A stretch of 64,000 nucleotides of DNA, from assembly GCA_019787685.1 (NCBI GenBank), contig JAHNUO010000003.1, positions 744,001 to 808,000 of the forward strand. The letters are read 5' to 3'. Each line of letters opens with the position of its first letter. The stretch's first letter is position 1. The stretch is from Chiua virens. Taxonomy: Eukaryota; Basidiomycota; Agaricomycetes; Boletales; Boletaceae. The notes under the pieces were generated by a model. That model searched no databases, had not been told where the DNA came from, and saw nothing but the letters and a program-made list of their open reading frames with translations. The translations under genes were made by a program, and so were the position numbers. Below are positions 13,481-24,989 of this stretch, piece after piece.

Positions 13481-13993
13481 TCACCCAGCCTGTCCAGCAG
13501 CCAGCCGTTGTGCTTCCTCGGGCGTCTTCGTTTTCAACGAAAGAGCGTGGAGTCCTTGGGTAAACTCATCCGACAATGCAGAGTAAACGAGTCGGTGTCG
13601 TTGCAAAGTCGTCTGGCAATGTAGATAAATTACAGCGTCGGAATGAAAAAGGTGTACTATACCTTTCCTTTGAACGCTTCGGAGATGATCTGCAGTGCGA
13701 AATCTGATGCCGGGTCAACGGTGGCAGCACGTGAGGGGGTGATTTTTTGCCGACATCTAGAACGAGAACTGACGTGTTTCGCCACTACCTCCACCTTGAG
13801 CCCTCATGGCCGCATGATGGCGGTGGAGATGGGACTCGTTTGTAATGGTGAGTCGTGAAGGTTGAAGGAGCGCTGTTAGCTAAGATGTGGCTTGGTGGCC
13901 GTTCTGGTGCACCGATCGGTATATCCGCACCTTGTCGTGTATAGCGGACTCAACTGACCCACGAGATCCAGATTCAGTTGCGGCCGTGGCCAT
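13481..13993 (-). CDS. BolA family protein
   Basis: BolA-like proteins partner with monothiol glutaredoxins in iron-sulfur cluster handling and iron signalling. Four exons: 13931-13993, 13774-13879, 13663-13703 and 13481-13612. They join in phase to a product of about 113 residues. It begins MATAATESGSRGSVESAI; the fold follows as LTALLQPSRLTITNES, HHAAMRAQGGGSGETHF, ALQIISEAFKGKTTLQRHR and LVYSALSDEF, ending QRLAAGQAG. The helix-turn motif FKGK-QRHR and the RHHAA-GGGSGETHF segment are diagnostic. No cysteine near the usual BolA2-type ligand position was seen, and the length with a short N-terminal extension fits the BolA1-like group, which is mitochondrial in yeast. All exons are short and none would be found as a long ORF. 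Complete, with no frame problem. Confidence 0.92.
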
Positions 13994-14790
13994 GGTCCGG
14001 TGAAATTGCCCCAATAATTGACGAGCTGGGCCTGTTGGGCGAGGGAGAAACATTCAGCAACCGAGAAACGCACTGGACTGACCATGCATCAATACGCAGC
14101 ATCAGAGGAGGCGGCGAGACGAACGACGATGATACGAACCTGGTAGAACCTTTACCACTGACACTGACAATTACTGTGTGAACACTAGAGTGAAAGAGAA
14201 ACCAGCGTGCGACTTTTACTAGCAGCCATCCGCAGTTTTGGAAGTTTGGGACAGGGTGAGTGGTGTCCAGTGATCGTATCAGCAGCGATGCAACGAGGCG
14301 GTGGTGCTAAACTGGTCTTGACACAAGCTCGTCGATGATGATCGCTTGAAGAACAGCATTGTCCCCCCAAAACACTGCACGAGTATGACACGGTTCGAGT
14401 GAGTTGTACGGTCGTGGCTCTGAAACATGTCACCCATTGCGCACGGTATTTAACTAGATGTAATTCGCGATCGTCAGGGATGCTCGATGGTCATTTCTTC
14501 GGACTTCAACCTAATCATACACCTGGCACATTTCCGGCGGTCTCAGGTTGGTGGCGCTGTCCAATTGCTGCGTATCAGTTATTCATACCCCCTCTCTCGA
14601 CGTTCTCCGACTAGCACTGCTCAGCACTGGCTCCAGGAAGGATCATAGGGTTCTGAACTTGTGCCTGGTCGGCGTAGGACTCGGTGAGCAAGTCCGAAAT
14701 CAAGTCTGCGTCGCTGCATTACCTGTCACGTGCACCGCGTTCCACAAACAGCACGACGCGCCTCGCGTCTCTTCTACCTCTGCCATCAAG
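13994..14790. promoter_or_regulatory. divergent intergenic region, BolA (-) and unknown gene (+)
   Basis: About 800 bp separating the BolA start from the start of the plus-strand gene at 14791. Presumably carries both promoters. No TATA box or repeat was convincing, and open frames inside it show no splice support. Confidence 0.35.
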
Positions 14791-16418
14791 ATGGCTGCAG
14801 CCAGTGAAGAGCGCGAAATGACTAGGTACCAGCGTGGTCTGGTCGACACCTGTTTCGAGGAAGGCCAGTACCAATCTGGCATCGCTGTCCTGGACCAACT
14901 GCGTTCCTCGACCTTCAAACCATCCGCGTAAGCCTTCCAGAATGCTATTCCTAGTTCCCGATCTCACCGCATCTGATCAGCGACCATATTCGTCAGCTAC
15001 TTTACATAGCTCTCTTCCCGCCATCCCCAGCAGCCGGTGACCAAATTATCCCACAGGAACCGCCCTCCCCTGTCAAGGGTTCCCCCACGAAACACAAACC
15101 TGCGCTCTCCAAATATCATTATCCCCATCGGCACGCGAATCTGAGGCCGCTCTGCGCCTCTTGCTCTCGTTTCTCGTTACGAATTCCCCCGGCTCTTTAT
15201 TAAGAGCATTGCCGAGATATGCATTGGATGACGCCGCTGACAACGCGCAGCTGGCCGAGTCTGCCAATTATGGCCACGACGACGACTCTCTCATCGCTCG
15301 AGAATCCCTGTGCATTAAAGACTGTAGAGACTGCTGGTCCATCCTCAAAGAAGGGGTCGTACAGCGCAAAAAGCTCCTACCTGAGGACACGAGGAAGAAG
15401 CGCGGAAGAGATACATATGAAGTTGATGATGCGGACCTCTGCCAAGACCGTAGCATGCCTGCATTAGTTGCTGACCATGCATGGCCAATTCTTCAGTGGT
15501 TGATCTCCTTGTTTGAGAAGGACGAGTTGCTCCACTTTCAGAAATCCGGAGGCAAGATTCAATATTTTGCCGCTACACTCAGAAATAACACCTGTTTCGC
15601 TACAGAAAAGTTCTCGCCACTTCTCTTATCGCAGATCCCTCCGCCGAGGGGAAGTACTGGCCCACGATGGGATGCCGGCGCTCCACTCGATATCATCTTT
15701 CACGCGATCACTCAGGAGGATGGCGAACGTCGAGAAATGGCCGTTCGACTATTGACACTGGTGCGTCTTCACAACAAATCTGATGGCTTCGGTGCACGAA
15801 CCGGTCTTTTGCAGCTCATTAACCTTGGCTCTCTCGGAACGCTTCGATGATTCCACGTTTGCCGCAACACTGACGATACGCTTGTACACTTCCTCCTCCC
15901 AAATCGCTCTGAACTTGATGGAAAGTCTGCCCAAGACTATTCCAGTCCTCGCTTTTAAAATCACAGTATGCCAGAAATTTTTGTCGTCTTCGCCATCTGC
16001 CGCTGGCGCGCCCAAACCTCGACCTCGACCTCTCCAAAGACGTGGACCTCGGCGTGACTCTGGACCCATATCATCCACTACGGACGTCGAGGCCGAGCGG
16101 ACAGGGTACAACCTTCCGCTGCGAACGCAACTCACAACGTTCTCGGAAGTTTTTCAACTGCTGTGTAGTAATCATAATGCCCACACGTCGGCTTCAGTGC
16201 CGCCGATACTTTCCATCAAGTATACCCTACTCATGTCATACGCTCACATCCAGGGGCTATTACCTCCCAGCGAGAGAGATGGCGACTGGCAAGACTCGGA
16301 TGCACCAGTGAATGGCAGGTGGAAACAAGTTATCGACACTGCATTTCCTAGCGAGAGCTCGTACCATAGAGCTCTCACGACCATCACCAGTTTTTGGCCG
16401 GCCGAGGTATGGAAATAG
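14791..16418 (+). CDS. unidentified conserved protein with two apparent frame breaks
   Basis: Starts MAAASEEREMTRYQRGLVD, then helical sequence resembling repeat proteins (FEEGQYQSGIAVLDQL). An intron at about 14928-14980 joins to DHIRQLLYIALFPPSP. The frame QEPPSPVKGSPTKHKPALS is supported by the duplicate at 47.4-48.25 kb, which differs from it mainly at third positions. That frame stops near 15113, but the next clearly coding stretch (ARESEAALRLLLSFLVTNSP) is one base out; the duplicate has AAGG where this copy has AAA. A second break lies near 15831, where LINLGSL must shift to reach ERFDDSTFAATLTIRL. The rest reads to a stop after PAEVWK. Either two assembly indels or a decaying gene. 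I do not recognise the family; its alpha-helical character suggests a scaffold or repeat fold, which is inference only. Confidence 0.6.
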
Positions 16419-17690
16419 TCTGTGAGGGGGGCAATGGGTGTGGGTGTTGTACGCGTGTCAATGATAATGTGGTGACATTTTGTGAGCTGGGGGGATCTCG
16501 GCTTCGGCTTGACTGTTCAACGCATCTTTGATACCCACAATTACTTTCGTCTGCCAGATCCTCAAAGAGGCTAGAGCCATGGTGGACATCTGTTTACCAA
16601 TGCTACTATGAAAATCAAGGGGTGTTTGCGATTGTACTCCCCTGTTTTGCCCCTTTAGAAACAACATTGAGCAGTAGGAGCCCACATTCATCCATGCTTT
16701 CATCACTAACGTCATCATAGCTATGATGCTGAGTGGAATCCACACTGGCAAGCTTGGTTGATAGCAGACGCTATTGCAGCTTTCCAAGGAGAGAATGAAA
16801 TGAGGAGAGAAGCACTCCCGAGTCGATTGGAGAAGGGACTTATGATTCCAGGGATTTCCATGCAGGGCTATCTTCCAAGATCGTGCTAATGGTCACCGCT
16901 AGACTTGGCCCAGTGTGTCAGGCGTGGGGAGTATCCCACTAGTACAGTTGTATATCATGTGGCCGCACCCCTTCTGACTAGGATTGGAATCCCTGGATGA
17001 CCACAAACTTGCCTGGGTCAGTGTTCTTAAATGTTTTGAAGCATTCAAGCAGATTGTAAATTTCTTTTCAACATAATGGGCGAAGTTGATGGCACATGCT
17101 TCACAAATTCCAAATCTGAGAGTTTTGATTGACAGCGAGCATGGACTATCCCACAAAAAAATTCAGAACTTCTGTACTCATTATCACGGTAAATTATTCG
17201 AATTTAAAGCCTTTTGTGATTATTAGTTATCATGTCGAAGGCGTAAGTAGTGTGGGTGGCACGCCTCGACAAGAAGTTTCAAGAGGAAAAGGTCCTGTTG
17301 TTGTGAAGTGGGAGCAACTTGAAAGTAGTTACAGATTGTCCAGGTGAACAGAGCGCCCACTTCTCCGAGTCAACTTGCAGGTACAGCGTACACGGGGAAC
17401 CTCGATGTGGCGAGTGTGGGAATGCCAGTGGGATCATCATACCATGGTGGTTTCTTGGTGATCACGGTCACTTCAGCAGTGCCGGTGTCTCCAATGGCTT
17501 TCAGGCTTCTGCATGAATTCTACACTTGGATGTGCGATTCAACCGTCGCAAAAACGTTCCTACCGCAGACCAGTCGACGTCCTCGAATCACCTCATCATG
17601 TGCGATGGCGCGTGTAGCCAAGGCCGCATGGTTGATTGTCCTGCTGAAAACTTCCCCACATCAAATTCATCAGAAGCATCCGGAAATGTA
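16419..17690. other. AT-rich stretch, possible decayed element
   Basis: About 1.3 kb with lower GC than its surroundings and scattered stop codons in all frames. Short protein-like runs on the plus strand (AWLIADAIAAFQGENEMRRE near 16745-16800) hint at an old coding sequence or transposon remnant, but there is no terminal repeat, no recognisable transposase or reverse transcriptase motif and no splice pattern. Confidence 0.3.
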
Positions 17691-17728
17691 CCGATGCCCT
17701 ACGAGCCACCCACGATCCAGACTCACCT

Positions 17729-18477
17729 CTGAATATGTGCACAGATTTCGCGCTGTCAACGTTCTTCTCATGCCAAGCTCTGTTGCGTGCGCCACTTTCC
17801 TTTTCTCGCTCGGGGGCTTCACGCTGCTGCCTCGATCGTTGTTCTTCTTCCTTTCGTCGCCGCTCCGCTTGGCAAGTCGCTCCTGTTGCTCAGCGTGCTT
17901 ACGGGCCACCCTTTGCTTCCCATATTGGCCGGTTCATCTCAAGTTCGCGAAGCTCTGAGCAAATTCTGTCACATGTGAGGGGTGTCCTCCAACAGGGTTT
18001 CTTCCTGTCCGCTTTACCCTTCTTCTCGTCAGATACCGACTGCGCAACTGTGTCAACATACGGTCAACAAGTATTGAACACGGAGATGACCTGGACGTAC
18101 GAAAGATAAATGCGAAGACCCGGCAAACTTCTTTTGTTGGTGTTGTCGCTTGAGTTCGTCGAGTTTGAGTAGTCGCGTCGGATTCGGGTTGCTTCGTTGC
18201 GCATCTTTGGAGGCGAAGTTCGAACTCTTATGGGTCAGCGTGAAGACTAGTCTTATAGCACTCCAGCGTTGTCATTATCGGAATGTGTCGAGTAGAACCC
18301 TTGTAAGAAGGCTTGACAAAGTCTTGCAGAAAGAGCTAACCTTAATGTTTACATATTTTCTTCTGTTGACCATAGTGAAGGGTATGATCCTACAGGCTCG
18401 CATAGAGAAGCGTCTGCAGGAATGATGGTGTCCCGAAATTGCTTTTCATAGATCATCCTATTATTTGTCCACTTCTC
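17729..18477 (-). CDS. probable exons of an unidentified charged protein
   Basis: Minus-strand exons with good splice sites. One after a GTGACAG acceptor near 18478 reads EKWTNNRMIYEKQFRDTIIP and on to PSLWSTEEN. The next reads SNFASKDAQRSNPNPTRLLK then LDELKRQHQQKK, with a GTACGT donor. A third begins SVSDEKKGKADRKK and runs to ELEMNRPIWEA. A fourth is highly charged (ARKHAEQQERLAKRSGDERK) and ends at a GTGAGT donor near 17729. The third and fourth cannot be joined without losing or gaining one base, and the link to exons further upstream (18.6-19.2 kb) has the same problem. The product looks hydrophilic with coiled-coil-like segments. No family recognised. It could be a gene with sequencing indels or a decaying gene. 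Confidence 0.4.
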
Positions 18478-18599
18478 CTGTCACGTTTTCGTTAGTCGTT
18501 GTGTTGGTGCAACCATGAAATCTTGATGTACTTACGTCTCTACGCTATAAGCGAAAGATCTTCACCCTTGCCATCGCCGTCACAGTCAACTTCACATGT

Positions 18600-19215
18600 C
18601 GTGTTTGTCAAGGCTATCATTACACCTGAGAATAGCGCTGAAGGAGACGAAGGAATAGGGATGAGTACCTAGACCGCCGTATGTGAGTGGGCAGGCCAGG
18701 GAGCAGAGTTGGCGGGCGGGACTGGAGGAGACGCGGGATGATTGAGCGTGATCAAGTGAATCCCCAAACCGTTCGGAAGCGTCAAGAGGGTAGGAACACA
18801 GAAGAGAGGGAGGGAGACATTGACGCACCGCGAGCGTACGTGCAAGTTGGTCGATCGGCTGTACCTTGAAGCTTAATGACTTGTCCGCAATCGTTGCATA
18901 TAAAGATAAACGGTTCCACGCTCAGATTGCAGCGGAACTTGAAGTCAGATGTCGGTGGTAAGGTCGAACACCGAGAGTAGGAGGGTATACGCAGAGACAA
19001 ACCTGAAGCTCCTGCCAGTGGTCGAGTGTGGAGGTCCGGAAACATTCCCTATGCCGGCATTTGCTCACCCGTTCTATTACGGCTCTTGGAAAGAATTCCA
19101 GAAAAGGAGAGATCGCGTCTATGAGAACTTGAAGGTTTGTTACAAGTGCAAGGATGCAGTGAAATATGTGAAAACTACCACGAAACCAGATACCGTTAAC
19201 CGAATTCATGTCTAG
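18600..19215. other. coding-like sequence on both strands, strand undecided
   Basis: On the minus strand an intron with GTTTGT donor and CTGAC branch (about 18955-19010) joins DHWQELQ to FRCNLSVEPFIFICNDCGQV, which has a CxxC pair and could be the 5' part of the gene at 17.7-18.5 kb. On the plus strand the same DNA reads LKLLPVVECGGPETFP and HPFYYGSWKEFQKRRDRVYE up to a stop at 19215, also protein-like and with a good upstream acceptor. I cannot tell which strand is coding. The CxxC on the minus strand and the shared gene context slightly favour minus. Confidence 0.3.
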
Positions 19216-21007
19216 GCGGCCATCCTGTCATACGTATGAACTCGGAATCCCGGCATCCCACTGGTATGTGTGCAAAAGACCTCAGGTCAGGTCAGGGGCC
19301 GACGGAGTGAACGTGAGGCGATGAGGGTCCGTATTGAGGGTCGTAATGCTCGTCCAACCTAGGACATCGTCAGGTGGATGATCGTGGATCTCCCAAATCA
19401 AGCTGGACAGACCCGGGGTTTTCCCGAGTTCCATCTCCGTCTTGCCATAACTTATTACGGATTCTAGTACAGCTCATTGAACCAAGAGAGGTAAACTGGA
19501 GTTCAGAAACGATACTGGAAGAGACATGTCCGGGAATGTGTTGCGAGGGGTTCGCCGGTGGAAACAGGAGAACGGAAATAAGTGTCTGGAATGGTCTAAT
19601 GAGTTGGTCCAGTTTGTACGTTTTCCTGCCGGAGAGTGGCAGGGTGGGGTTCGTTTCGACATAAAAGCCAAGCGGGGCGAATAGAGCGGGGACGGGTAGG
19701 CAAGGGTACTGTTCACCCTGTCGCCAAAATGACCACATATTTTCCGCCAGTTATGGCTCCATCCTCGTGTTCGACGCCCTCCTGTTGACATAGGGACACC
19801 CTTTCACTACGATAGATCCATTGATTATCTCTCCGGTGGTACCGGTGTCTGATCGATTAAATATCAGCAACTGCCCGTATCAGGCATACGTCATTGCGTC
19901 GATCAACCGACTTCCTCCTTATTTGGGACACTCGCAGCCCCCTCTCATCGGTGGCGACGGCGATAAAAATTGTGTAACAAAGGGCGTCACCGAACTGTAC
20001 GAGAGGAATGGCTCGCGGGTACGGTTGATCGATGGACGCGCGCCACGACTGACATGCGTCATGTGCAATTATCCGCAACCTTATCATCCTTCCGGCGGTG
20101 TCGCTCGAGATGCGAATCGATGATCGATAGGCGGGATATTTTTGCACCCGAACGGCTACCAGCTTACCTGTGAACACAGTTGTCAATGCCCCAGGCCTGT
20201 GATTTATTATTCACCTAAATCGTGCCTGTAAGATCCGCCTGGAGACGCGTCACGTTCAAGAGGCGAGAGGTACCCCGTATTTAGGCGTAACCCGTGCAAT
20301 GTCCTCGAGGCGAGCCTAAGCGGACTGATTCATACTTACTCTCGGACCGAGCGTAACTTTCTGGGAACATTGCAAAGGTTCGATCACAGCGGAACTGGGC
20401 TATGCTGAACCTGAGGCCTGGACAACCATAGTTGGTCGCACCACACATGCACCAGGTCGGTGGGATGTCCAAATTGTCCAGACTCGGGCCAACTATCACA
20501 CATGTATTTGGGAACCCGGTGTCAATTGTCCGGCCGTACCATTGACAGAGGTCACCAGCCCGCAGTGCTTGTCCTGCATCGCCACGATGTCGCGTTGTGC
20601 CCGATGAGAAGAATCCATACGGGGAATAGTTCCGGTTTGATCGTTGGGTCGACGACAAGTTACCAGAGAGCACCACCTATGAGAAAGTCTCATCTCCTCA
20701 CTCTACCTTACTTTGGTTAGAGGGTCCAGTGCAACAATTATTGTCAGGGTCGTCTTATTCAACCAGCTGCTAAGCAAGATCAGGTCCGCCTTCAGGCACA
20801 TTCAAGGTAGTACTCGATCGGGCAACTTCGACGAGATCTCGCACACCAGTTACGACCTAATGTTTGCTTGTGCCGCACTTACCCTGTTGCGGCGCCGGCA
20901 ATTTGCTGGCTCAATGCCATGTTTATATCGATTTCAGCGGCTCCGGAAACGCATATGAACCCAACCCCCTTCAGCGCCTCGTCGCAACGTCCCCTCCCCT
21001 CCCACCC
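19216..21007. other. intergenic / upstream region of C2H2 gene
   Basis: About 1.8 kb with no convincing gene. Open frames around 19370-19740, 19821-20186 and 20281-20676 appear on both strands without splice support. The last 100 bases before the ATG at 21008 are pyrimidine-rich (CCCCTCCCCTCCCACCC), a common feature near fungal transcription starts. Confidence 0.35.
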
Positions 21008-21707
21008 ATGACCGATCGGCGTGGTTACTCTTACCCCACTGCCGACCTCGACCGAGCTGGTCAGTGGCCGGCCAACACCCAACAGTCTTCCCGATATCCT
21101 GCACCATCGAATGCCTACCAGAGCGTGCCAGCCAACGCCTATCCGTCGATGGCGAGTGCTGCGCACGGGGTGGCGCCAGTGCATCCATCCATGCAATATG
21201 GAGTGAACGAATACGCCGCAGGCTACCCACCATCTGTGCCAGGTCAATACATGTCGACGACACCAAGTGCCTACCATCAACCACGGCAGAGTTACGTGCC
21301 TCCAGGTCCCCCTCCGAGTCATCAGGCACCGAGCGCCACCCCTCACTACACGGTGCCATCACAGCAATACCCGACGCACCAATCCAATATGCACCAATCC
21401 TCCCCATACTATGGGCGCGGCGACTCCCAGTATCAGCAACCGCAATACCCGGCATCGCCTTCGCGACCATTCTCATGTGACCTATGTGCACTGTCTTTCA
21501 ACAGACAGCATGATCTGAAGCGTCACCGAGAAACACATTCAGGGGAGAAGCCGTTCCTGTGCAATGGGGGATGCGGAAAGACTTTTACCCGCAAGGATGC
21601 GCTGAAGAGACACCAAGTATGATTATCTTCTTGTTTTCTGATGAATAACCTGCTTACCTTCTTCTAGCTAGGTGAAACACTGTGGGCACGAAGAAGGGGT
21701 ATCCTGA
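21008..21707 (+). CDS. C2H2 zinc-finger transcription factor (Crz1-like finger pair)
   Basis: Starts MTDRRGYSYPTADLDRAGQW. About 150 residues of disordered sequence rich in Pro, Tyr, Gln and Ser lead to two C2H2 fingers: FSCDLCALSFNRQHDLKRH (with RETHSGEKP linker) and FLCNGGCGKTFTRKDALKRH. The second finger has the extra GG before the second Cys. The last intron (21617-21671) uses the second of two adjacent AGs (TTCTAGCTAG), giving QVKHCGHEEGVS and a stop; the first AG would give an unrelated tail. The RQHDLKRH / RKDALKRH pair resembles the finger pair of fungal Crz1-type calcineurin-responsive factors, but the protein is short (about 215 residues) and I saw no calcineurin docking motif, so orthology is not claimed. 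Complete. Confidence 0.85.
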
Positions 21708-22004
21708 CGACCAGTTATCGTAAGCGGCTTAATGAGTATGTCAGTTCTCTCAACGACATGTCATTCCTGTGAGACTGATGGCCGGCCGCCTCGCAGAGCG
21801 AACCGCTACTATCATTAGTATCTCATTAATCTCGTCCTGATCGCCGAGCCCGCTCCGTGATAGGACAGAACTATGTTCACCCTTGCATACGTACTATAAA
21901 TTATGAACATACGTATTTTTCCCAATTTACTTGAAACTATGTCACATACAGAGAGGGACGATGGGTTTCGTTTGCTCATGTAATACAATTTGTTGAATGT
22001 ATAA

Positions 22005-22630
22005 CTATTGTTCTGATCCGTGTTCGATGACTTTCTCCAGTAACCACGCATCTTGGGGGGTAATCTTTTTGTAATAATTTTTCTGAACGCTGGCTTCTCT
22101 GAAGCCATGCCGCTCATAGAACCTCTTGGCGTCCGCGTTGGAGACCTGCACGTGGAGGGATATGCGGGTGATTTTGGGTTTGGTATGGAGTGATGCAGCC
22201 TTGATGATCCGCTGCAGCGCTTCAGATCCCAGCTTTCGGGAGCGGTAGGGCTTGGTAAGACAACGCATCAGCCTATCTGATCAATCTAGATTGAAAATGG
22301 GAACCTACGGCGAGGATGCCCAAGGTTGTCAAGTACAGCTCTTTGTTCTCAAGCCTGCAGCAGATATTTCCAACTGGAACATCATTGTAGTAAACTAACG
22401 TTCCTGGCCATGTGAGAAAGCGATCCAAAGAATGGCCAGCCTTATCGAACAGACGGACCGAGCTGACAAAAGGCTTCCACGTCGGGCTGCAAGATGTCCT
22501 GATAGTATTTGTCGCTGTATTTGACAGGGAATAGGACTGAGTTGAGCTTGCGCACAGTTCCGATATTTTGATGGGTTAACGACGCGAACGACACGCGTCC
22601 TGCGGGCGCAGGAGACTCGGAACTCGCCAT
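22005..22630 (-). CDS. NAA50: N-alpha-acetyltransferase 50 (Naa50/San)
   Basis: GNAT-fold N-terminal acetyltransferase; Naa50 associates with the NatA complex on ribosomes and acts on Met-starting N termini. Exons 22459-22630, 22309-22403 and 22005-22250 join in phase. Key segments: HQNIGTVRKLNSVLFPVKYSDKYY (substrate-binding FPVKY), VYYNDVPVGNICCRLEN, LYLTTLGILAPYRSRKLGSEAL (the acetyl-CoA binding RxxGxG/A equivalent reads RSRKLGS), ISLHVQVSNADAKRFYERHGF and NYYKKITPQDAWLL. These match the Naa50 pattern block for block. The acetyl-CoA loop has K-L-G-S where family members usually have a glycine-rich Q/R-x-x-G-x-G/A; the glycine is kept. Length (about 170 residues) is normal. Complete. Confidence 0.9.
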
Positions 22631-22649
22631 AATGCACTGCTGCTGCAGA

Positions 22650-23158
22650 AGTACAACGGAGTAACTCAGTAAGGCTATGTTGGGCCTTTGAAAGCAAACG
22701 CAAACGTGACCTGTGTCGTGGGAATGTGCTACCTAAGTCCAAGTAAGGGATACAGATTGCATACACCTTCGTGTGGTTACTGTTCAATTCTTTCTTATCA
22801 TTGACAACCTCCGTAAAGTATGAATCACTTGCAGGGTCCAGCTGAGTCAGGTGGGGCTCCCGGGAAAACCGTGCTTTGCGCTCGTCAAGGTTTGACAGCA
22901 CCATAAATTTCTCTTTGGTCATTTTGGACCCTAAATCGAGGGGAAGTGCCCACGTAAGTCTCCTATACTGCTCGTATGCTTTCGTTGTAGAAAACAACGA
23001 ACCTTGTTGAAGAAAGTCCTATTCATCTTAGCCATATTCATCGCGTCGTCAAGGCATGTCCTACATCCAGTGTAGTCCTTGTCGACGTTCTCTGACTCCT
23101 TGATGGATTCTACCCGACAGTCACCAGCGTAAGTTGGAAGTTGAGGTGCGCAGTGCAC
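22650..23158 (-). CDS. possible small unidentified gene upstream of Naa50
   Basis: A minus-strand ATG at 23158 opens MHCAPQLPTYAGDCRVESIK and then DYTGCRTCLDDAMNMAKMNR up to TFFNK. A GTTCGT donor and a TTTAG acceptor (about 22932-22999) join it in phase to GSKMTKEKFMVLSNLDERKA and on to ELNSNHTK, followed by another GT donor. No family recognised. The frame beyond runs into the Naa50 coding sequence in a different phase, so the 3' end is unknown. Low confidence: composition is protein-like, but there is no motif. Confidence 0.35.
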
Positions 23159-24268
23159 TCATCACCGGATAACATAAGCAATTTATCTTGTTTACATAGT
23201 GCAACCATCGTCAGCGAGGTGTGAGAATCACTGGATTTTGGATTTCACCCTTTTGCGGCCTTTCCTCCGCATGTGACGGTCTAGGACTTCATTTCTGTTG
23301 CCGGAAAGTAGGACCGACGTCTTCGATAGGTGCCTCACATTGATGTGTTGTGATGTACCTGGTTGATATGTTCCGGCACATTGGGACACTGCTTTTACTG
23401 GTCCAGAGCATCCAATCGCGGCGAAATCGATCCTCCGTTCCTCTAGTACTATGTCCCGACGGCGAGCGCGGCCGCGGCCAGTCCGCCGTCTGGGATAGGC
23501 TGCTTTTTATATCCTCAGATATTCTGCTGATGCTTCTTCCGCTTCGTGGCACACTCTTGGACACCACAGCTTCCGTTTTCTACATCGCTCTCACGAACGG
23601 ACACTAACCCCATAGGCCTATTTTGGATTTTTGCCAAGAACAAGCATGCGGAAATGGGTAGATCTTTATTGTCCTGTTGGAAAATATGATCATCCAATGG
23701 CGTTAGTTCAGGGCCTGCGTCACATTGCAAGGGAAATGGAAAAATTCTGTGCACCCGGTATCTTATAGCTCAAGTCACTCACACATTAACTCGTGATTAA
23801 GTATACGGCGCAGTTCTGGCAGAAAGCAGGACAAACAATTGACTGTAAATGGTATGGCTGCAAAGCGACAATGCGCCGAGATTTCGCAACATCGAGTTCC
23901 GTGCATTGTTGGTGGTTTCGATGACCACTGTCAAAGCAGTGACACATCGCCACAAAGGCATTCATTTTCGACGGAGCCCCGTGTTGCCACGTCTGTCGAT
24001 GCCGAGTATATGTGGAGGAATCGTGGAAACCGCTTTGTGTGCCTGCACAAAGCAGTGACAGCGGTTAATACGTTAATGACTTTGGATAATCAGAGTAGAT
24101 AAGTATACATTGGCGTGTAATAGATATAGATACTCTACTGAAACAAGTTCGGATGCTGACCAAAACAATTGCGACGGGGGAAAGGGTAACGATACTTGGT
24201 AATAGTACAAATGTGATTGGAAAGTTTGGTGGGAATGGTATGTTGTACACCGTCCGAGGAGACTTTTG
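23159..24268. other. intergenic, nothing recognised
   Basis: About 1.1 kb, AT-rich, with short frames only. Around 23925-24062 the phrase CAAAGCAGTGACA occurs twice about 120 bp apart, a minor direct repeat. No splice-supported exon. Confidence 0.35.
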
Positions 24269-24912
24269 TCAACGCGATTTCGTTGGGGAGGATGGGGCGC
24301 GGAAGCGGCGTTTGCGCGGAGAACGGTGTAGTTGGTCGAGATAGACGTCGTCGTAGCTACGAAAAACACATTGGCCATTTTCGCGGTCGGTCAGGGTGGC
24401 CCAGACGCAATGCCACGATCGGTCTTCGCGAAACTTGAATGCGACGCCGGTGTGATTTTGATCCCATCGCTGTTCTCTCTCTTTTATTACAAAGGCTTTG
24501 TCGGACAATGTGATAAGAGCACAGGCCTCGATGGTGACGGTGACAGCAATATCGAGTTGACCGTCAGCGGCGTCCAGCAACGACGCAAGAGTGGGATCCA
24601 TTTCGAGCTCTTTGGGAAGACCGCTGGATAGGGTTCAACATGGGTGTATCGGAGTATCTTGATTGCCACTCACCGATGCCTGGGGTCGTAACCATCCACG
24701 AGGATCTGATAGACTGTGCCATCGGAGAAATGCAGCTGCATGCTCGGGTGTTTGGATGAGCGGTGTATCTTGGTGAGAACCTTTCCTGCGAGGGTGGATG
24801 GTTCGATGCCAACGCTGTTGATGCGTAAGGGGACGGGACGATGTCTGGGGTTCATCGGGGTGCTCGGACTAGAGAGGGGGCCTTCACTCGAGGAGGCGGT
24901 GGAGATGGACAT
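24269..24912 (-). CDS. conserved-looking hypothetical protein
   Basis: Two exons joined by an intron with GTGAGTGG donor (about 24628-24676). The product is about 197 residues. It starts MSISTASSSEGPLSSPSTPM (disordered), then a folded-looking part: LRINSVGIEPSTLAGKVLTK, MQLHFSDGTVYQILVDGYDP, LASLLDAADGQLDIAVTVTI, FVIKEREQRWDQNHTGVAFK and WHCVWATLTD. The tail is basic (RSPRKRRFRAPSSPTKSR). The repeated beta-strand-like segments suggest a small beta-rich domain in the middle. No family recognised. It is divergent from the MAPKK, with the tRNA gene between the two starts, so the three may share an open promoter region. Confidence 0.72.
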
Positions 24913-24989
24913 CGCGCCTCGCTGGAAGATATAGGGCGAGGAAGGTCCACAGTGGCATATGTGGTGAACAATGGGTGGAAAAAGAAATT

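Noticed and set aside
17344..17958. 204-codon open frame on the plus strand
   Set aside because: Antisense to minus-strand exons that have proper splice sites; no motif of its own and Ser/Leu-rich composition typical of a shadow frame.
20879..21491. Long open frames on the minus strand (155 and 185 codons)
   Set aside because: Exact antisense of the C2H2 gene; Trp/His/Arg-rich composition reflects the complement of Pro/Gln/Tyr-rich coding sequence.
22395..22650. Continuation of the upstream minus-strand frame through the Naa50 gene
   Set aside because: The overlapping phase is Arg/Cys/Ser-rich and unsupported, while the Naa50 phase matches its family throughout.
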